Virus record (IMG/VR): IMGVR_UViG_3300045284_000227
Span: 1 to 49,079 of that record
Length of the DNA: 49,079 nt
Source: a virus
Direction: 5' to 3' (one strand)
The translations under genes and the position numbers were made by a program. The notes beneath the pieces are model-generated. The model saw only the letters and a list, made by a program, of their open reading frames with translations, had not been told where the DNA came from and made no database searches. Shown in pieces: positions 6,522-15,197 of the stretch. Numbering within the stretch: the stretch's first letter is position 1; every line of letters begins with the position of its first letter.

Positions 6522-8104
6522 TGGAAGATGTCCTCTTGCACATGGCCGAACAGATCGAATAGCCCGTCCTCTCCGAAGTTCGCTGGCAAATCCTGCTTCT
6601 CGGTCCCGGTGCGAGCGGCCCATGCCTGCACGAGGACGTGATCGATGCACCACGAAGCCTCAGAGCAGAGGTCTGTCGCCATCACGATCACTTCGCTGAA
6701 ATAGGCGTCATCGGTCAGATGGGAGTAGCCGACGAGATACACGCCCAGCGGCACTTTGTAGTCGTCCGCATACTGCTTGGCAGTGCGGATGATGTCGTAG
6801 GCGTCTGTCCCGGCGCGATGCCAGTCCATGTCAATGTGCCAGCCATCGAGATGACAGCCCCAGGAATCGAGACCCATGAGGAACTTGCGTTGCGTCTCCA
6901 GATCAATCTCTGGGCAGGCCTCAGCCCAGACCACCTTGACTCCCGGCATCGCGGCTCTGGCAGCTTCCACAAACTTGACCACCGCAAAGACGCTCTCATC
7001 GAAGGGCTGCTCAGGACGTTGTTTCGCGGCGGTCAGCGGTTCGTCCATCGTGAGGTAGCAGACACGATGCCCCTTCGCCAGCACCCGCTGGGCCACGGTC
7101 GGCAAATCCCGGATGGCGTTCTCGGCGTGCCAGTCTCCGGGCTTAATGCTGCCCATCTCGATTCCAAGGTTCACGCCCTGCTGGCGAATCCCAGAGAGGG
7201 TGTCAACCTGCCCATAGCGGGCATCTTCCAAGATCCACTGCACGTAGAGGCCAAACACATCCACCGTGGCGAGGTCACCATGAATCGCGGCCGGCACATC
7301 GCTGTCAATGTTCGGATGCAGCCAGTAGCGTTCGCTGGTCTTGAGTGGCGGCAACGGCGGGACAGGGGTCGGCATAGGTGGCTTCGGCGGTTTGGGATCT
7401 GGCGGCTTCGGTGGTTCCGGCTTTGGCGGTTCAGGCGGGACCGGGACAGCCTCGAGCGGAAAGTCCGCGCCGCCAAGTTCGGACACGTCGAACCACAGCG
7501 CTTCTGCGTAGCCGGGTTTGACGAGATAGACACACACCGTAGTCCCGCTACGACGGACGCGAATGAAATAAACCTGCCCCGTCGAGAGGACGTATCGCTT
7601 GCCCTGCCACTCCGCGATGCAGCCGGTGTCACCCTGTCCGATTGTCAGATCACCGAAGTGTGACCACTCCCAGAGCGGACCAATCACCCCACATGCCTGC
7701 GCCCATGCCGTCCCGTGATTGACTGTCTGGTCCCCGGTGATCACCTCGCCTGAGTCCCCGACATACCGGAACCCCTGCGAGCCCATCGCCACCGTGGACA
7801 GCACCAGTTCTTGGCCGACATAGATCAGCGGGTTGATGCCATACGTGGCGTAGTATGGGACGGTCCATCCGCTGTCGTCGTACTGCACCGCCCAGCCAGA
7901 CTCATTCCCTTGTCCCGCCAGTTTCAGCGGCCCGGTATCCGTGACCCGGAGATACAGCGGCAGGTTGCGCGAGTCGAGCGGCAGGAGTTGCTGGTCGTTG
8001 ACCTGGACTCGCCAGCCCACACCCGGCACGTTGACCAGATACGCAAGCTGCTGATCGAGGCGGCAGTCGCCATACCAGGCGTTGTCCAGATGGCGGCGGA
8101 TCAC
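6518..8104 (-). CDS. Two-domain protein: beta domain, Pro-rich linker, TIM-barrel hydrolase-like domain
   Basis: 528 residues. Residues 1-215 are beta-rich, residues 221-254 are a Pro/Lys linker (PPKPEPPKPPDPKPPKPP), and residues 258-528 look like a glycosidase-type barrel with acidic residues in LTMDEP (Glu355) and WAEACPEID (Glu395). No signal peptide is seen. A tail-associated or capsule-degrading enzyme is one reading; an enzyme working with the lipoprotein next to it is another. The GTG start overlaps the stop of the upstream gene (GTGA). Confidence 0.6.
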   Translation of the reverse strand: MIRRHLDNAWYGDCRLDQQLAYLVNVPGVGWRVQVNDQQLLPLDSRNLPLYLRVTDTGPLKLAGQGNESGWAVQYDDSGWTVPYYATYGINPLIYVGQELVLSTVAMGSQGFRYVGDSGEVITGDQTVNHGTAWAQACGVIGPLWEWSHFGDLTIGQGDTGCIAEWQGKRYVLSTGQVYFIRVRRSGTTVCVYLVKPGYAEALWFDVSELGGADFPLEAVPVPPEPPKPEPPKPPDPKPPKPPMPTPVPPLPPLKTSERYWLHPNIDSDVPAAIHGDLATVDVFGLYVQWILEDARYGQVDTLSGIRQQGVNLGIEMGSIKPGDWHAENAIRDLPTVAQRVLAKGHRVCYLTMDEPLTAAKQRPEQPFDESVFAVVKFVEAARAAMPGVKVVWAEACPEIDLETQRKFLMGLDSWGCHLDGWHIDMDWHRAGTDAYDIIRTAKQYADDYKVPLGVYLVGYSHLTDDAYFSEVIVMATDLCSEASWCIDHVLVQAWAARTGTEKQDLPANFGEDGLFDLFGHVQEDIFQ

Positions 8105-8271
8105 GCCTTCACCTTCCGGACGGCTTTCCGAATCTCGCGCCTCAGCACCTGATCCAATTCAATCGTGGACGCGGTGTAGCGGAAGGTCTGCACGAGCCAA
8201 TAGCGGATGCGGTCCGCCGCGTGCTGGATGGCTTGCTCCTCAACCGTGGACGTCCGTGTCGGGCGTGGCAT
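8101..8271 (-). CDS. Small basic hypothetical protein, first gene of the accessory operon
   Basis: 56 residues if it starts at ATG 8271; ATG 8382 gives 93. The supported part (TVEEQAIQHAADRIRYWLV to REIRKAVRKVKA) is helical and basic. Neither start has a convincing ribosome site. Its stop overlaps the next start (GTGA). Confidence 0.5.
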   Translation of the reverse strand: MPRPTRTSTVEEQAIQHAADRIRYWLVQTFRYTASTIELDQVLRREIRKAVRKVKA

Positions 8272-8418
8272 GGAGGACTGAACGCCACCCAGCCGAGACC
8301 GGCATCCCCGCGAGACTCCATCTGAATCTGCGCACCAGGAAAGGCTGAACTGGCGTTCCCGCCTAGCATAAACCTCGACCATACGCAAATCAAGTATTTG
8401 GATGGTAGTGCCAATCCA

Positions 8419-8447
8419 TTGACATACTAGATAGAGTATGCGACACT
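8419..8447 (+). promoter_or_regulatory. Divergent promoter/operator region with dyad CATACT-N6-AGTATG
   Basis: The 207-base gap 8272-8478 separates the leftward accessory operon from the rightward packaging operon. It holds a perfect -35 hexamer TTGACA (8419-8424) on the + strand, but the -10 (GACACT, 17-base spacing) is poor, so an activator may be needed. A perfect inverted repeat CATACT/AGTATG (8423-8440) overlaps the -35 box, as expected of a regulator binding site. No other gene is seen in the gap. Confidence 0.5.
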
Positions 8448-8478
8448 CGGCGCAACTCGTCTATTTCCCCAGCACTGC

Positions 8479-8880
8479 ATGCCGTTTCCTAAAGGGAAAA
8501 AGAGTCCCAATACGCCCGGAAATCCCGCCTGGAAAAAAGGGGGGGCCAGCCCGAATCCCAAGGGACGCCCCCCTGTCGGGATGTCCCTGGCTGACCGCTG
8601 CCGCGCCGTAGCGGGAGACGGGACCAAGCTCGCCTGGCTCTATGCCTGTGTCGCCGGGCTCGCCCCGATTGACGCCGTCGAACAGCAATTCGCCTCGAGC
8701 GGCGTGGATTTCTCCATGCGGATTCGCCAGTTCCTCAAAGGGGCCTCCGTCAGGGACCGGCTCTATTGCGCGGCACGCCTCGAGGACCGGGCCTTCGGCC
8801 TCGTGAAACAGGAACACGAACACTCCGGGGAAGTGGGCATGGTGCCCGTCCGTGTCGTGCATGAATACCACTCCAGTTGA
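8479..8880 (+). CDS. Putative small terminase subunit (DUF5681-like N-terminus)
   Basis: 133 residues. The basic, Gly/Pro-rich N-terminus (KKSPNTPGNPAWKKGG, SPNPKGRPP) matches the pattern of DUF5681-like phage proteins commonly found immediately before large terminase genes. The rest is helical (LADRCRAVAGDG, MRIRQFLKGASVRDRL). Position directly before and overlapping the large subunit is the main reason to call it the DNA-recognition subunit. Confidence 0.6.
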   Translation: MPFPKGKKSPNTPGNPAWKKGGASPNPKGRPPVGMSLADRCRAVAGDGTKLAWLYACVAGLAPIDAVEQQFASSGVDFSMRIRQFLKGASVRDRLYCAARLEDRAFGLVKQEHEHSGEVGMVPVRVVHEYHSS

Positions 8881-10414
8881 TGCGCCTGAGCGCGAAGTGC
8901 GGATGGTATGGCGCGGCGTGGTCGCGGAGTTCCTGCGCGACACGACGAGACTCGTGGATTTCGAGGGAGCTTTTAGGGTCGGGAAAACAACGGCCGCGCT
9001 CTGGAAGGTCTTCAATTCGTGTGAAGCCAATCCGGGCATCCATTGGTTGATCTGCCGGTACTCGGATGGCGACACCCAAACGAAACTGAAACCACCATGG
9101 CGGACGGTCTGCGACCGGGCCGGGGTGAAGGTGCAATGGGACAGTTTGGAAATGTGCGACGTCTTTCCCAACGGCACAGACGATCCTGATGATCCCTACA
9201 AGGGCGGCTCTCGCGTCTACATCTTCGGCATCAAGTCACAGGACCAAACCTCGCGCTACGGCAAGCTCCGCGGCATGACCTTGGGTGGGATCTACAACGA
9301 CCAGACCGAAGAACTGCCGAAGGATGTGTTTCAGGAAATGATGGGCCGACTCTCGCAGCAGCATCAGCCGCATCAGTTGCTGCTGACGCCGAATCCTCCC
9401 GACGAAAACCACTGGCTCTGTACTGAGTTCCCGGAAGCCAACAATCTCAAGGACCGGAAGTATTACTCCGCGCCGATTCATGCGAACGCGCACAACCTCC
9501 CACCAGAAACCATACCGGGGTTGATTGCCGCGTATCCACCCTCGCACCCGAAGCACCGGTCTGCGGTGCTCGGGAAGCGCGGGTTGAATGTCATCGGCAA
9601 ACCGGTCTATGGCGGGGACCCTGAAAAAGGACTCGCTCCGATGTTCGTCCGGTCGCTGCATGTGCGACCGCTGACCTACAACCCGAATCTTCCTCTCCTG
9701 ACCGCGATCGATTTCGGCAAGCATCATCCCGCCGCTCTCTACTTTCAGTTCACCCCCTGGAACCAGTTGCTGTTTCTCGGGGGGCTGATGGGGCAGGACT
9801 TATACCTCGAGGACTTCGCCCCGCTCATCAAACGCTATCGCGCCGAGTGGTTTCCGCAGGCGTCCATCTATCTCGAGTGCTGCGACCCCGCGGGGTCTCA
9901 TGACAACTCGCAGGGCGTCCGCAATAACGGCATCAAGGTCTTGCAGGAACACGGCATTAATCCCATCTGGAAAGAACACAGCAACGCGCCGGATGTGCGA
10001 CTCGCGATGATCGAACGGCTCGCGAGCTATATGCGCAAGCGCACCCCGCAAGGCGAAGCGTTAGGCGTGGAAGCGGACGTCAACAAGTGGATGCTGATCT
10101 CGCTGGACATCGCCAAGCCGTGGCCGTTTCTCGCGGACGGATTCGAGGCGGGCTACGTGTGGGACGAGCACATGGTGTCCGTTGGTTCAAAGCCGATCCG
10201 GAAGGCGAAGAAGGACGGCTGGTATGAGCATGGGATGAACTGCGCGGAGTATGCGGAAATCAACTTCGGCGGGGCACAACCCAGTCAGCAACAAATGGAA
10301 CGACAAGTGGCCGCTCGACAGCAGGCCACACTCAGACGCGCACAACGAGACATCGACCCCTACGACCTTCGCTCGTATGGACACGCCGCACGCATGAAAC
10401 GAGGAGGCTACTAA
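8861..10414 (+). CDS. terL: Large terminase subunit (ATPase-nuclease)
   Basis: 517 residues. It is the packaging motor that pumps DNA through the portal and cuts it. Walker A is GAFRVGKT (36-43), Walker B with catalytic Glu is IYNDQTEE (144-151), and the coupling motif is LLLTPNPP (173-180). The RNase H-like nuclease domain has Asp in TAIDFGK (284) and in ECCDPAG (342), with a further Asp in LADGFEAGYVW. All expected motifs are present. ATG 8861 is used; GTG 8852 is also possible. It overlaps the small-subunit candidate by 20 bases and the next microgene by one base. Confidence 0.93.
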   Translation: MNTTPVDAPEREVRMVWRGVVAEFLRDTTRLVDFEGAFRVGKTTAALWKVFNSCEANPGIHWLICRYSDGDTQTKLKPPWRTVCDRAGVKVQWDSLEMCDVFPNGTDDPDDPYKGGSRVYIFGIKSQDQTSRYGKLRGMTLGGIYNDQTEELPKDVFQEMMGRLSQQHQPHQLLLTPNPPDENHWLCTEFPEANNLKDRKYYSAPIHANAHNLPPETIPGLIAAYPPSHPKHRSAVLGKRGLNVIGKPVYGGDPEKGLAPMFVRSLHVRPLTYNPNLPLLTAIDFGKHHPAALYFQFTPWNQLLFLGGLMGQDLYLEDFAPLIKRYRAEWFPQASIYLECCDPAGSHDNSQGVRNNGIKVLQEHGINPIWKEHSNAPDVRLAMIERLASYMRKRTPQGEALGVEADVNKWMLISLDIAKPWPFLADGFEAGYVWDEHMVSVGSKPIRKAKKDGWYEHGMNCAEYAEINFGGAQPSQQQMERQVAARQQATLRRAQRDIDPYDLRSYGHAARMKRGGY

Positions 10415-10512
10415 TGGCGAGCAAATATCATCCGACCTCTGTCAAGCCCACGATGAAGGGCCACCCCAAGACCGGTGGCGGTCGCACCATGCCCAGTAAG
10501 AAAGGCTGCTGA
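10414..10512 (+). CDS. Basic microprotein between terminase and portal
   Basis: A 32-residue, Lys/Gly-rich peptide (MASKYHPTSVKPTMKG to PSKKGC). The ATG overlaps the terminase stop (TAATG), and a GGAGG ribosome site stands 7 bases upstream. Such short basic genes between terL and portal are seen in some short-tailed phages. It may be a nucleic-acid-binding or head protein; the function is unknown. Confidence 0.65.
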   Translation: MASKYHPTSVKPTMKGHPKTGGGRTMPSKKGC

Positions 10513-10513
10513 G

Positions 10514-10645
10514 ATGTCACAGACCCGAGGCGTTCTGCCCGCGTTAACCGATAACGTCCGGAAGGCACCGAAGGTCCGTCCACTCCCCATTCGGAAATAT
10601 CTGCCGCCCCCGCCGGCTCCCAAAAAGAAACAGGCAGGCAGATGA
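10514..10645 (+). CDS. Basic Pro-rich microprotein
   Basis: 43 residues, basic and proline-rich (KYLPPPPAPKKKQ). It starts one base after the previous stop, and its TGA overlaps the portal ATG (ATGA), a configuration that strongly favours a translated gene. Function unknown. Confidence 0.55.
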   Translation: MSQTRGVLPALTDNVRKAPKVRPLPIRKYLPPPPAPKKKQAGR

Positions 10646-12564
10646 CACCACCCCGCAGTCCGTTCGATGTGAAACTCTCGGATGACCGCCGGCAGGAGTT
10701 TGTCCGCTGGCTCTCGGATGAAGTCCAGTCGGCATTGGACGCGAAGTCCGCGCAGGACCGCGAGGTGGACTACTGGCATCTGTTGTATGAACAGGGCCGG
10801 ACCCGTCTCGCCTCCTCCGCCCCGTGGCCTGGGGCCGCAGACCTGACCTCCTACCTCGGCACGCAGAACGTCGATGCGCTCCATGCGCGGTTGATGAAGA
10901 CGATCTGGGTGGAACCGGTCTGGACCGTGGAAGGCTTCGGTCCCGCCGCGCAGAATGCCCCGGTGGTCGAAGAACTGCATCAGTGGTGGGCGGAAGAAGA
11001 ACAGCTCCAATCGGTGCTGGACAAGCTCGGCCTCATCTCATTGATCGAACCACGCGGACTCCTCGAGGTGCGTGAAGGCACGCAGACGCGGACGGTTCGA
11101 AAGACCATCAGTGCCGCGATCGAGACAGACCCGATGGGCGGGCTGGTCTATGACGAGACCGGAGCCCCCAAACTGCTGCGCGATCCCGGCGGGACGATCC
11201 TGCCGGCGCAACCCGGCATGGCCGCCGCAGAGACCGTGGTCGATGTGGTGGAACCGGTCCGGACCGGACCGCAGTATCGGGTGATTCCGTATCGACATTC
11301 GGTGATCCTGCCGGGTCATGCGATGCACAAGGACGACATCTGGGGCTACGGGAAACTGTTTCGCCAGCGCATGCCCGACATTCAGAAGCTGGCCGATGAA
11401 GGGGTGTATGACAAGGATGCGGTCGCCTCGCTCAACCGGGTCGGGGACACGGAGCCGGACCCCGCCATGCAGCGAGCGAAGCAAGGGGTTGCGCCGCAAG
11501 AAGGCCCGACCGCCGAAAAAGAACTCTGGGAAGTGCTTGTGCTCTCGGATCTGGACGGTCGTGGCGAACGCTGGTATCTCGCCACCCTCCACATTGGTCA
11601 TCGTGTATTGCTCCGACTGCAGTATGACGACCTGGATCGGTCCCGTTTCGTTCCCGTCATCTTATTCCCCCGTCCAGATCGAGCGACCGAAGGGTTTTCC
11701 TGTATCGGCCATAAGCTGATCACGACCATCGAGGAGCACACCGCGATTCGCAACATGCGGGCGGACCGCGAAGCGATGATCGTGCAGGCTCCTATCAAGC
11801 GGCTCACCGGGGCCTTGTGGGACCCGCTCGAGCAACCCTTCGGCCCGTCCGCGGTCATCGACGTCCGCGACATGCGAGAAGTGGAACCCTTCCAGGTGCC
11901 GGATCTGCCGGCGACGATCATCCAGTGGGAGCAGACCTGTGAACGCACCGCCGAAAAGCTCATGGGCGTCAATGACATCGCCTCCGGGCAGACCCTGAAC
12001 GAGACAAAGACCTTAGGGGAAGTTCAGATGGCGACGGAGCAATCCTTCGTCCGCATGGACCTGGTCATCCGTCGATTCCAGGAGTCGCTGGAGGACTTGT
12101 TCCAGATTCGTCATGCGATCCGGAAGCGCATGCTGGCGGAACATCCGGAAGGCGTGGACGCGCCACAGTCGGTCATGACGGGCCTGGAAGCCCGCGGTGC
12201 CTCGATTGATGGCGGCAAGGTCACCGCGCAGATGCTGGAGGGGACGTTTCGCGGCAAGCCACGCGGGTCGGTCGAAACCGCCGACCCGAAGGCGCTCAGG
12301 AACGACCTGAACCAATTGCTGCAAGTCCTGCCGACGTTCCTGCAGCTCTCCCCGATGGTGGCGCAGTTCTTCGGGCCGCAAGCGGTCAGAGCCCTGCTCG
12401 ACCAGATTGTGCGGACGTATCGCATTCCCAATCGGCAGGCGTTTTTGGGTGGACCGGCGCAGCAGATGATGATGGGACCGGGGATGCCGCCCGGACCACC
12501 GACCATGGGGGGCCCGCCTCCGTTGCCGTTACCCGGGCCGATGGCGGCAACCCCGCCGCAATAG
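10642..12564 (+). CDS. Portal protein
   Basis: 640 residues, directly after the terminase genes. It would form the dodecameric DNA channel at one capsid vertex. N-terminal features are VDYWHLLYEQGRTRL and APWPGAADLTSYLG. The long central alpha/beta part contains a stem-like helix region (TIIQWEQTCERTAEKLMGV), and the C-terminus is Pro/Gly/Met-rich and probably disordered. Its size fits portals of short-tailed phages. Identification rests on gene order, size and these features. Confidence 0.85.
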   Translation: MTPPRSPFDVKLSDDRRQEFVRWLSDEVQSALDAKSAQDREVDYWHLLYEQGRTRLASSAPWPGAADLTSYLGTQNVDALHARLMKTIWVEPVWTVEGFGPAAQNAPVVEELHQWWAEEEQLQSVLDKLGLISLIEPRGLLEVREGTQTRTVRKTISAAIETDPMGGLVYDETGAPKLLRDPGGTILPAQPGMAAAETVVDVVEPVRTGPQYRVIPYRHSVILPGHAMHKDDIWGYGKLFRQRMPDIQKLADEGVYDKDAVASLNRVGDTEPDPAMQRAKQGVAPQEGPTAEKELWEVLVLSDLDGRGERWYLATLHIGHRVLLRLQYDDLDRSRFVPVILFPRPDRATEGFSCIGHKLITTIEEHTAIRNMRADREAMIVQAPIKRLTGALWDPLEQPFGPSAVIDVRDMREVEPFQVPDLPATIIQWEQTCERTAEKLMGVNDIASGQTLNETKTLGEVQMATEQSFVRMDLVIRRFQESLEDLFQIRHAIRKRMLAEHPEGVDAPQSVMTGLEARGASIDGGKVTAQMLEGTFRGKPRGSVETADPKALRNDLNQLLQVLPTFLQLSPMVAQFFGPQAVRALLDQIVRTYRIPNRQAFLGGPAQQMMMGPGMPPGPPTMGGPPPLPLPGPMAATPPQ

Positions 12565-12596
12565 GAGTGAACTGACTGGAGCTCGATCCTCGTGTC

Positions 12597-13253
12597 GTGT
12601 GGGGCGCGTCCATTCCCAAGGATGCGCCGGTGGATGGTCCGAATGAGCGGTGCATTGAGGTGCCGCTGGCGCGGGAGGTCATGCAGTTGACCACACCGGG
12701 TCGTGTGCTCGATGTGGGCTGCGCGGTCAATGGACACCTCCAGGACGACCTCACCGCCGCTGTCTTTCACCTGACCCAGAACATCGGGTCCGAAACCGTC
12801 TATGCCCATAAGCGTGTCCCGCTGTCCTACCTCTCGGGGGATGTGCGAGACCTGTCCTACTTTGTCGGGGCGGCGTTTGACCGGGTCGTGTGTGTGTCCA
12901 CCCTGGAGCATGTCGGGTTCAACAATGAATCGTATCTGGGACCCGACGAAGACTGTCCGGACACGATGCTGAAAGGATTCCGCGAACTCTGCCGCGTCAC
13001 CCGCTCGCAACTGCTCGTGACGGTGCCCTACTCCGAGGAGGCGTGGCGCTGCAACAAGTGGCGGTATCTCCAGACGCCGACCCTGGGCCGCATGGTCTGG
13101 ATTGCCGCCAACTGCGGATTCCGGACGGACCTCCGGTTTTATGCGAAGTGTGACGGGGGCTGGTATGGCGGGGAGCCCGAACCCGTGGCCGCGAGTCTGA
13201 CGGGATTTCCGCAGAGCGTCAACGCAATTGCCTGTCTCCTGTGTACCCAGTAA
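12597..13253 (+). CDS. Class I SAM-dependent methyltransferase
   Basis: About 218 residues. The SAM-binding motif is RVLDVGCAVNGHL, with a following loop DRVVCVSTLEHVGF and a later strand SQLLVTVPYSE. The target is unknown; given the sugar genes downstream in the same operon, a sugar precursor or virion glycan is possible. The start is not certain: GTG 12597 is used. An AGGAG site at 12565 with no ATG after it could serve a CTG at 12576. Confidence 0.75.
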   Translation: MWGASIPKDAPVDGPNERCIEVPLAREVMQLTTPGRVLDVGCAVNGHLQDDLTAAVFHLTQNIGSETVYAHKRVPLSYLSGDVRDLSYFVGAAFDRVVCVSTLEHVGFNNESYLGPDEDCPDTMLKGFRELCRVTRSQLLVTVPYSEEAWRCNKWRYLQTPTLGRMVWIAANCGFRTDLRFYAKCDGGWYGGEPEPVAASLTGFPQSVNAIACLLCTQ

Positions 13254-13546
13254 TGGCGAGTGAACAAGAAGACCTTGACCAGTTTGTGCAGTCGGCCGGC
13301 TGGCTGCGCTTTTGTCGGCACGCGGAGGAGGAATGGAACGACCGCTTCCAGCAGCATGTCCGCACCGCCATCAATGATGCCGATGACGTCGCGGCCCTCC
13401 GAAAGCTCCAACAGGTGACGGTCGCAAAGGATGCGGTGGAGCGATTGCTGAAATGGCCGCAGGAACGCCTCCAACAATTAGCCATGATGACGGGGTCCTT
13501 TGTGGACCCGATGGAACAACCTCTTTCACGACGAGGCCGCTTGTGA
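13253..13546 (+). CDS. Hypothetical head-operon protein
   Basis: 97 residues starting MASEQEDLDQFVQS, helical and charged. The start overlaps the methyltransferase stop (TAATG), and its own stop overlaps the GroES-like start (GTGA). The family is not recognised; its place between portal and scaffold suggests a role in the head. Confidence 0.6.
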   Translation: MASEQEDLDQFVQSAGWLRFCRHAEEEWNDRFQQHVRTAINDADDVAALRKLQQVTVAKDAVERLLKWPQERLQQLAMMTGSFVDPMEQPLSRRGRL

Positions 13547-13845
13547 TTACCCCGCTTGGTGACCGGATTCTGATTCGCCCTGAACCACTCCCAACTGAAA
13601 CCGAGAGCGGCCTGCACCTCGTGGAGCATCGCAAGCCCGAGACGATGGGCGAAGTGGTCACGGTCCCGGAGCGGATCGCGACCGACTGCCCGGAATGCGG
13701 GTCGCACATCTTCCATGTGCCGGCGGTGAAGCCGGGGGATACGGTCGTGTTCTCGTGGACGAGTGGACAGGAACTCTTGATTGATGACCAGCGGTATCTA
13801 TTGATGCGCGAGTCGGATCTGCTCGCCGTCCTTGAAGGAGTGTAA
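13543..13845 (+). CDS. GroES-like co-chaperonin with a Cys/His insert
   Basis: 100 residues. The start ITPLGDRILIRPE is the canonical GroES opening. Residues 17-32 correspond to the mobile loop that contacts GroEL (ESGLHLVE for the usual GGI-V/L pattern). The end (LLMRESDLLAVLEGV) matches the family end closely. Between them, the roof region is replaced by DCPECGSHIFHV (Cys49, Cys52, His55, His58), which could bind zinc. By analogy with T4 gp31, it would pair with host GroEL to fold a capsid protein. The GTG start at 13543 overlaps the previous stop; a longer in-frame reading is rejected. Confidence 0.85.
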   Translation: MITPLGDRILIRPEPLPTETESGLHLVEHRKPETMGEVVTVPERIATDCPECGSHIFHVPAVKPGDTVVFSWTSGQELLIDDQRYLLMRESDLLAVLEGV

Positions 13846-14688
13846 ATGGCAGACCTCGAAGCCCCCGACCCCGCACCTGAGCCGACCCCGGAGCCTGAAC
13901 CGGTTGCCGTCGCACCCGCCGACCCCATGGAGGCGGAACCCGAAGGCACCACTGAAGTGGAAGGGGCGAAACACGTCCCATTGGGGCACCTGATTAATGA
14001 ACGCCGCGAAAAGGCCGCGCTGAAACAGAAGGCGGACCAGTTCGACCAACTCGCCGGCTACGTCAATCAGGTCAAGCCCTATATCGAATTTCTGCAGGCG
14101 AACCCCAACCTGATCAGCCAGACCCGACAGGAGCCCACTCCGGTCACCCCGACACAACCGGTGGATGAAGAATCCGCCGAGCTCGCGAGGACGCTGGACC
14201 TCTATACGTCGGACGGGCAACCCGATGTCAAGCGAGCGCAGAAACTGATCGATCGCGTGGACAAGATTGCCGGGACCCGTGCGCAAGCCGAGGTCAAGCC
14301 GCTACAGGACAGCACGCAGCGGGAACGGGCGCAGTACAGCTATCAGCGGGCACTGGTGACCAAGACCCCGGATGGTCGAGCGCCAGACCGCGCCATCCTG
14401 GATGAACTCTGGCGGCGGACCCCGGACCATATCAAGGCCACCGAGGAAGGAGCCTCAGGCATCTGGGCGCTGGCGTTGGGATTCTCCGAAGGACAGGGTC
14501 GTACCCCGGTTCCACCACAAGCCAGCCCCGTGCTGCATACGGAACCGCCTGGAGGCCGGACGCCGAATCGTGCGCCGCTGTCGGCGCTGGAAGAAAAGAT
14601 CGCGAAGATTCGCGGTCTGAGTGAGAAGGACTATCACGAACGCACCAAGGGCTACACGCCCGGTCGCGTCAATGTGTTGGAGGACTAG
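13846..14688 (+). CDS. Putative capsid scaffolding protein
   Basis: 280 residues. The first 45 residues are acidic and Pro-rich. A helical, charged middle follows (INERREKAALKQKADQFDQL), then a helical C-terminus (SALEEKIAKIRGLSEKDY). This composition, the lack of a fold motif and the position between portal and further head genes fit a scaffold. The capsid gene itself is far away on the other strand. Assignment is by inference only. Confidence 0.55.
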   Translation: MADLEAPDPAPEPTPEPEPVAVAPADPMEAEPEGTTEVEGAKHVPLGHLINERREKAALKQKADQFDQLAGYVNQVKPYIEFLQANPNLISQTRQEPTPVTPTQPVDEESAELARTLDLYTSDGQPDVKRAQKLIDRVDKIAGTRAQAEVKPLQDSTQRERAQYSYQRALVTKTPDGRAPDRAILDELWRRTPDHIKATEEGASGIWALALGFSEGQGRTPVPPQASPVLHTEPPGGRTPNRAPLSALEEKIAKIRGLSEKDYHERTKGYTPGRVNVLED

Positions 14689-15197
14689 TGGCACCCAAAA
14701 CAGAAGCGAAGAAGAAGCCCCGCGTCTCCGTGCTCGAGCGCCGGCTACAGAACCCCTTCGGGGAACCGAGCAGTCCGATTGACCTCACCGACCCGGCGAT
14801 GGTCGCGAGAGGCTTCAACAAGGCGGTCGGGTCCCAGCAGATTTACAAGGCGAAGCGCAACGGCTGGGATTTCGTCACCCCCGACATGATTGCGGATGTC
14901 GATCAGGCCGGCGGGTATCGACCCTCGACGGATGGGCAGCGGATGGTCCGGGGCGAGCGGGAAGAAGAAGTCCTGATGTACATGCCCAAGTCCGACCGCG
15001 AGCAGATCGAACTGGCGAAGGCGAAGAAGAATGTCCGTGACATGCAGATGGGACGGCAGAAGGAAGCCGTGCTGCAGGCGGCGGCGACCCAATTCGGCGG
15101 ACAGGCGTCGGACTATTTGAACGGGCGCATTGTCGGCACGGTCACCGACCAGATCGAGCGGATTCATTCGGACGCCAACCCGGATGAGCATCTGTAA
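14688..15197 (+). CDS. Hypothetical virion-associated protein
   Basis: 169 residues with a Lys-rich start (APKTEAKKKPRVS) and a long charged helix (KSDREQIELAKAKKNVRDM). The GTG start overlaps the scaffold stop by one base. Function unknown; co-expression with head genes suggests a head or assembly role. Confidence 0.6.
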   Translation: MAPKTEAKKKPRVSVLERRLQNPFGEPSSPIDLTDPAMVARGFNKAVGSQQIYKAKRNGWDFVTPDMIADVDQAGGYRPSTDGQRMVRGEREEEVLMYMPKSDREQIELAKAKKNVRDMQMGRQKEAVLQAAATQFGGQASDYLNGRIVGTVTDQIERIHSDANPDEHL

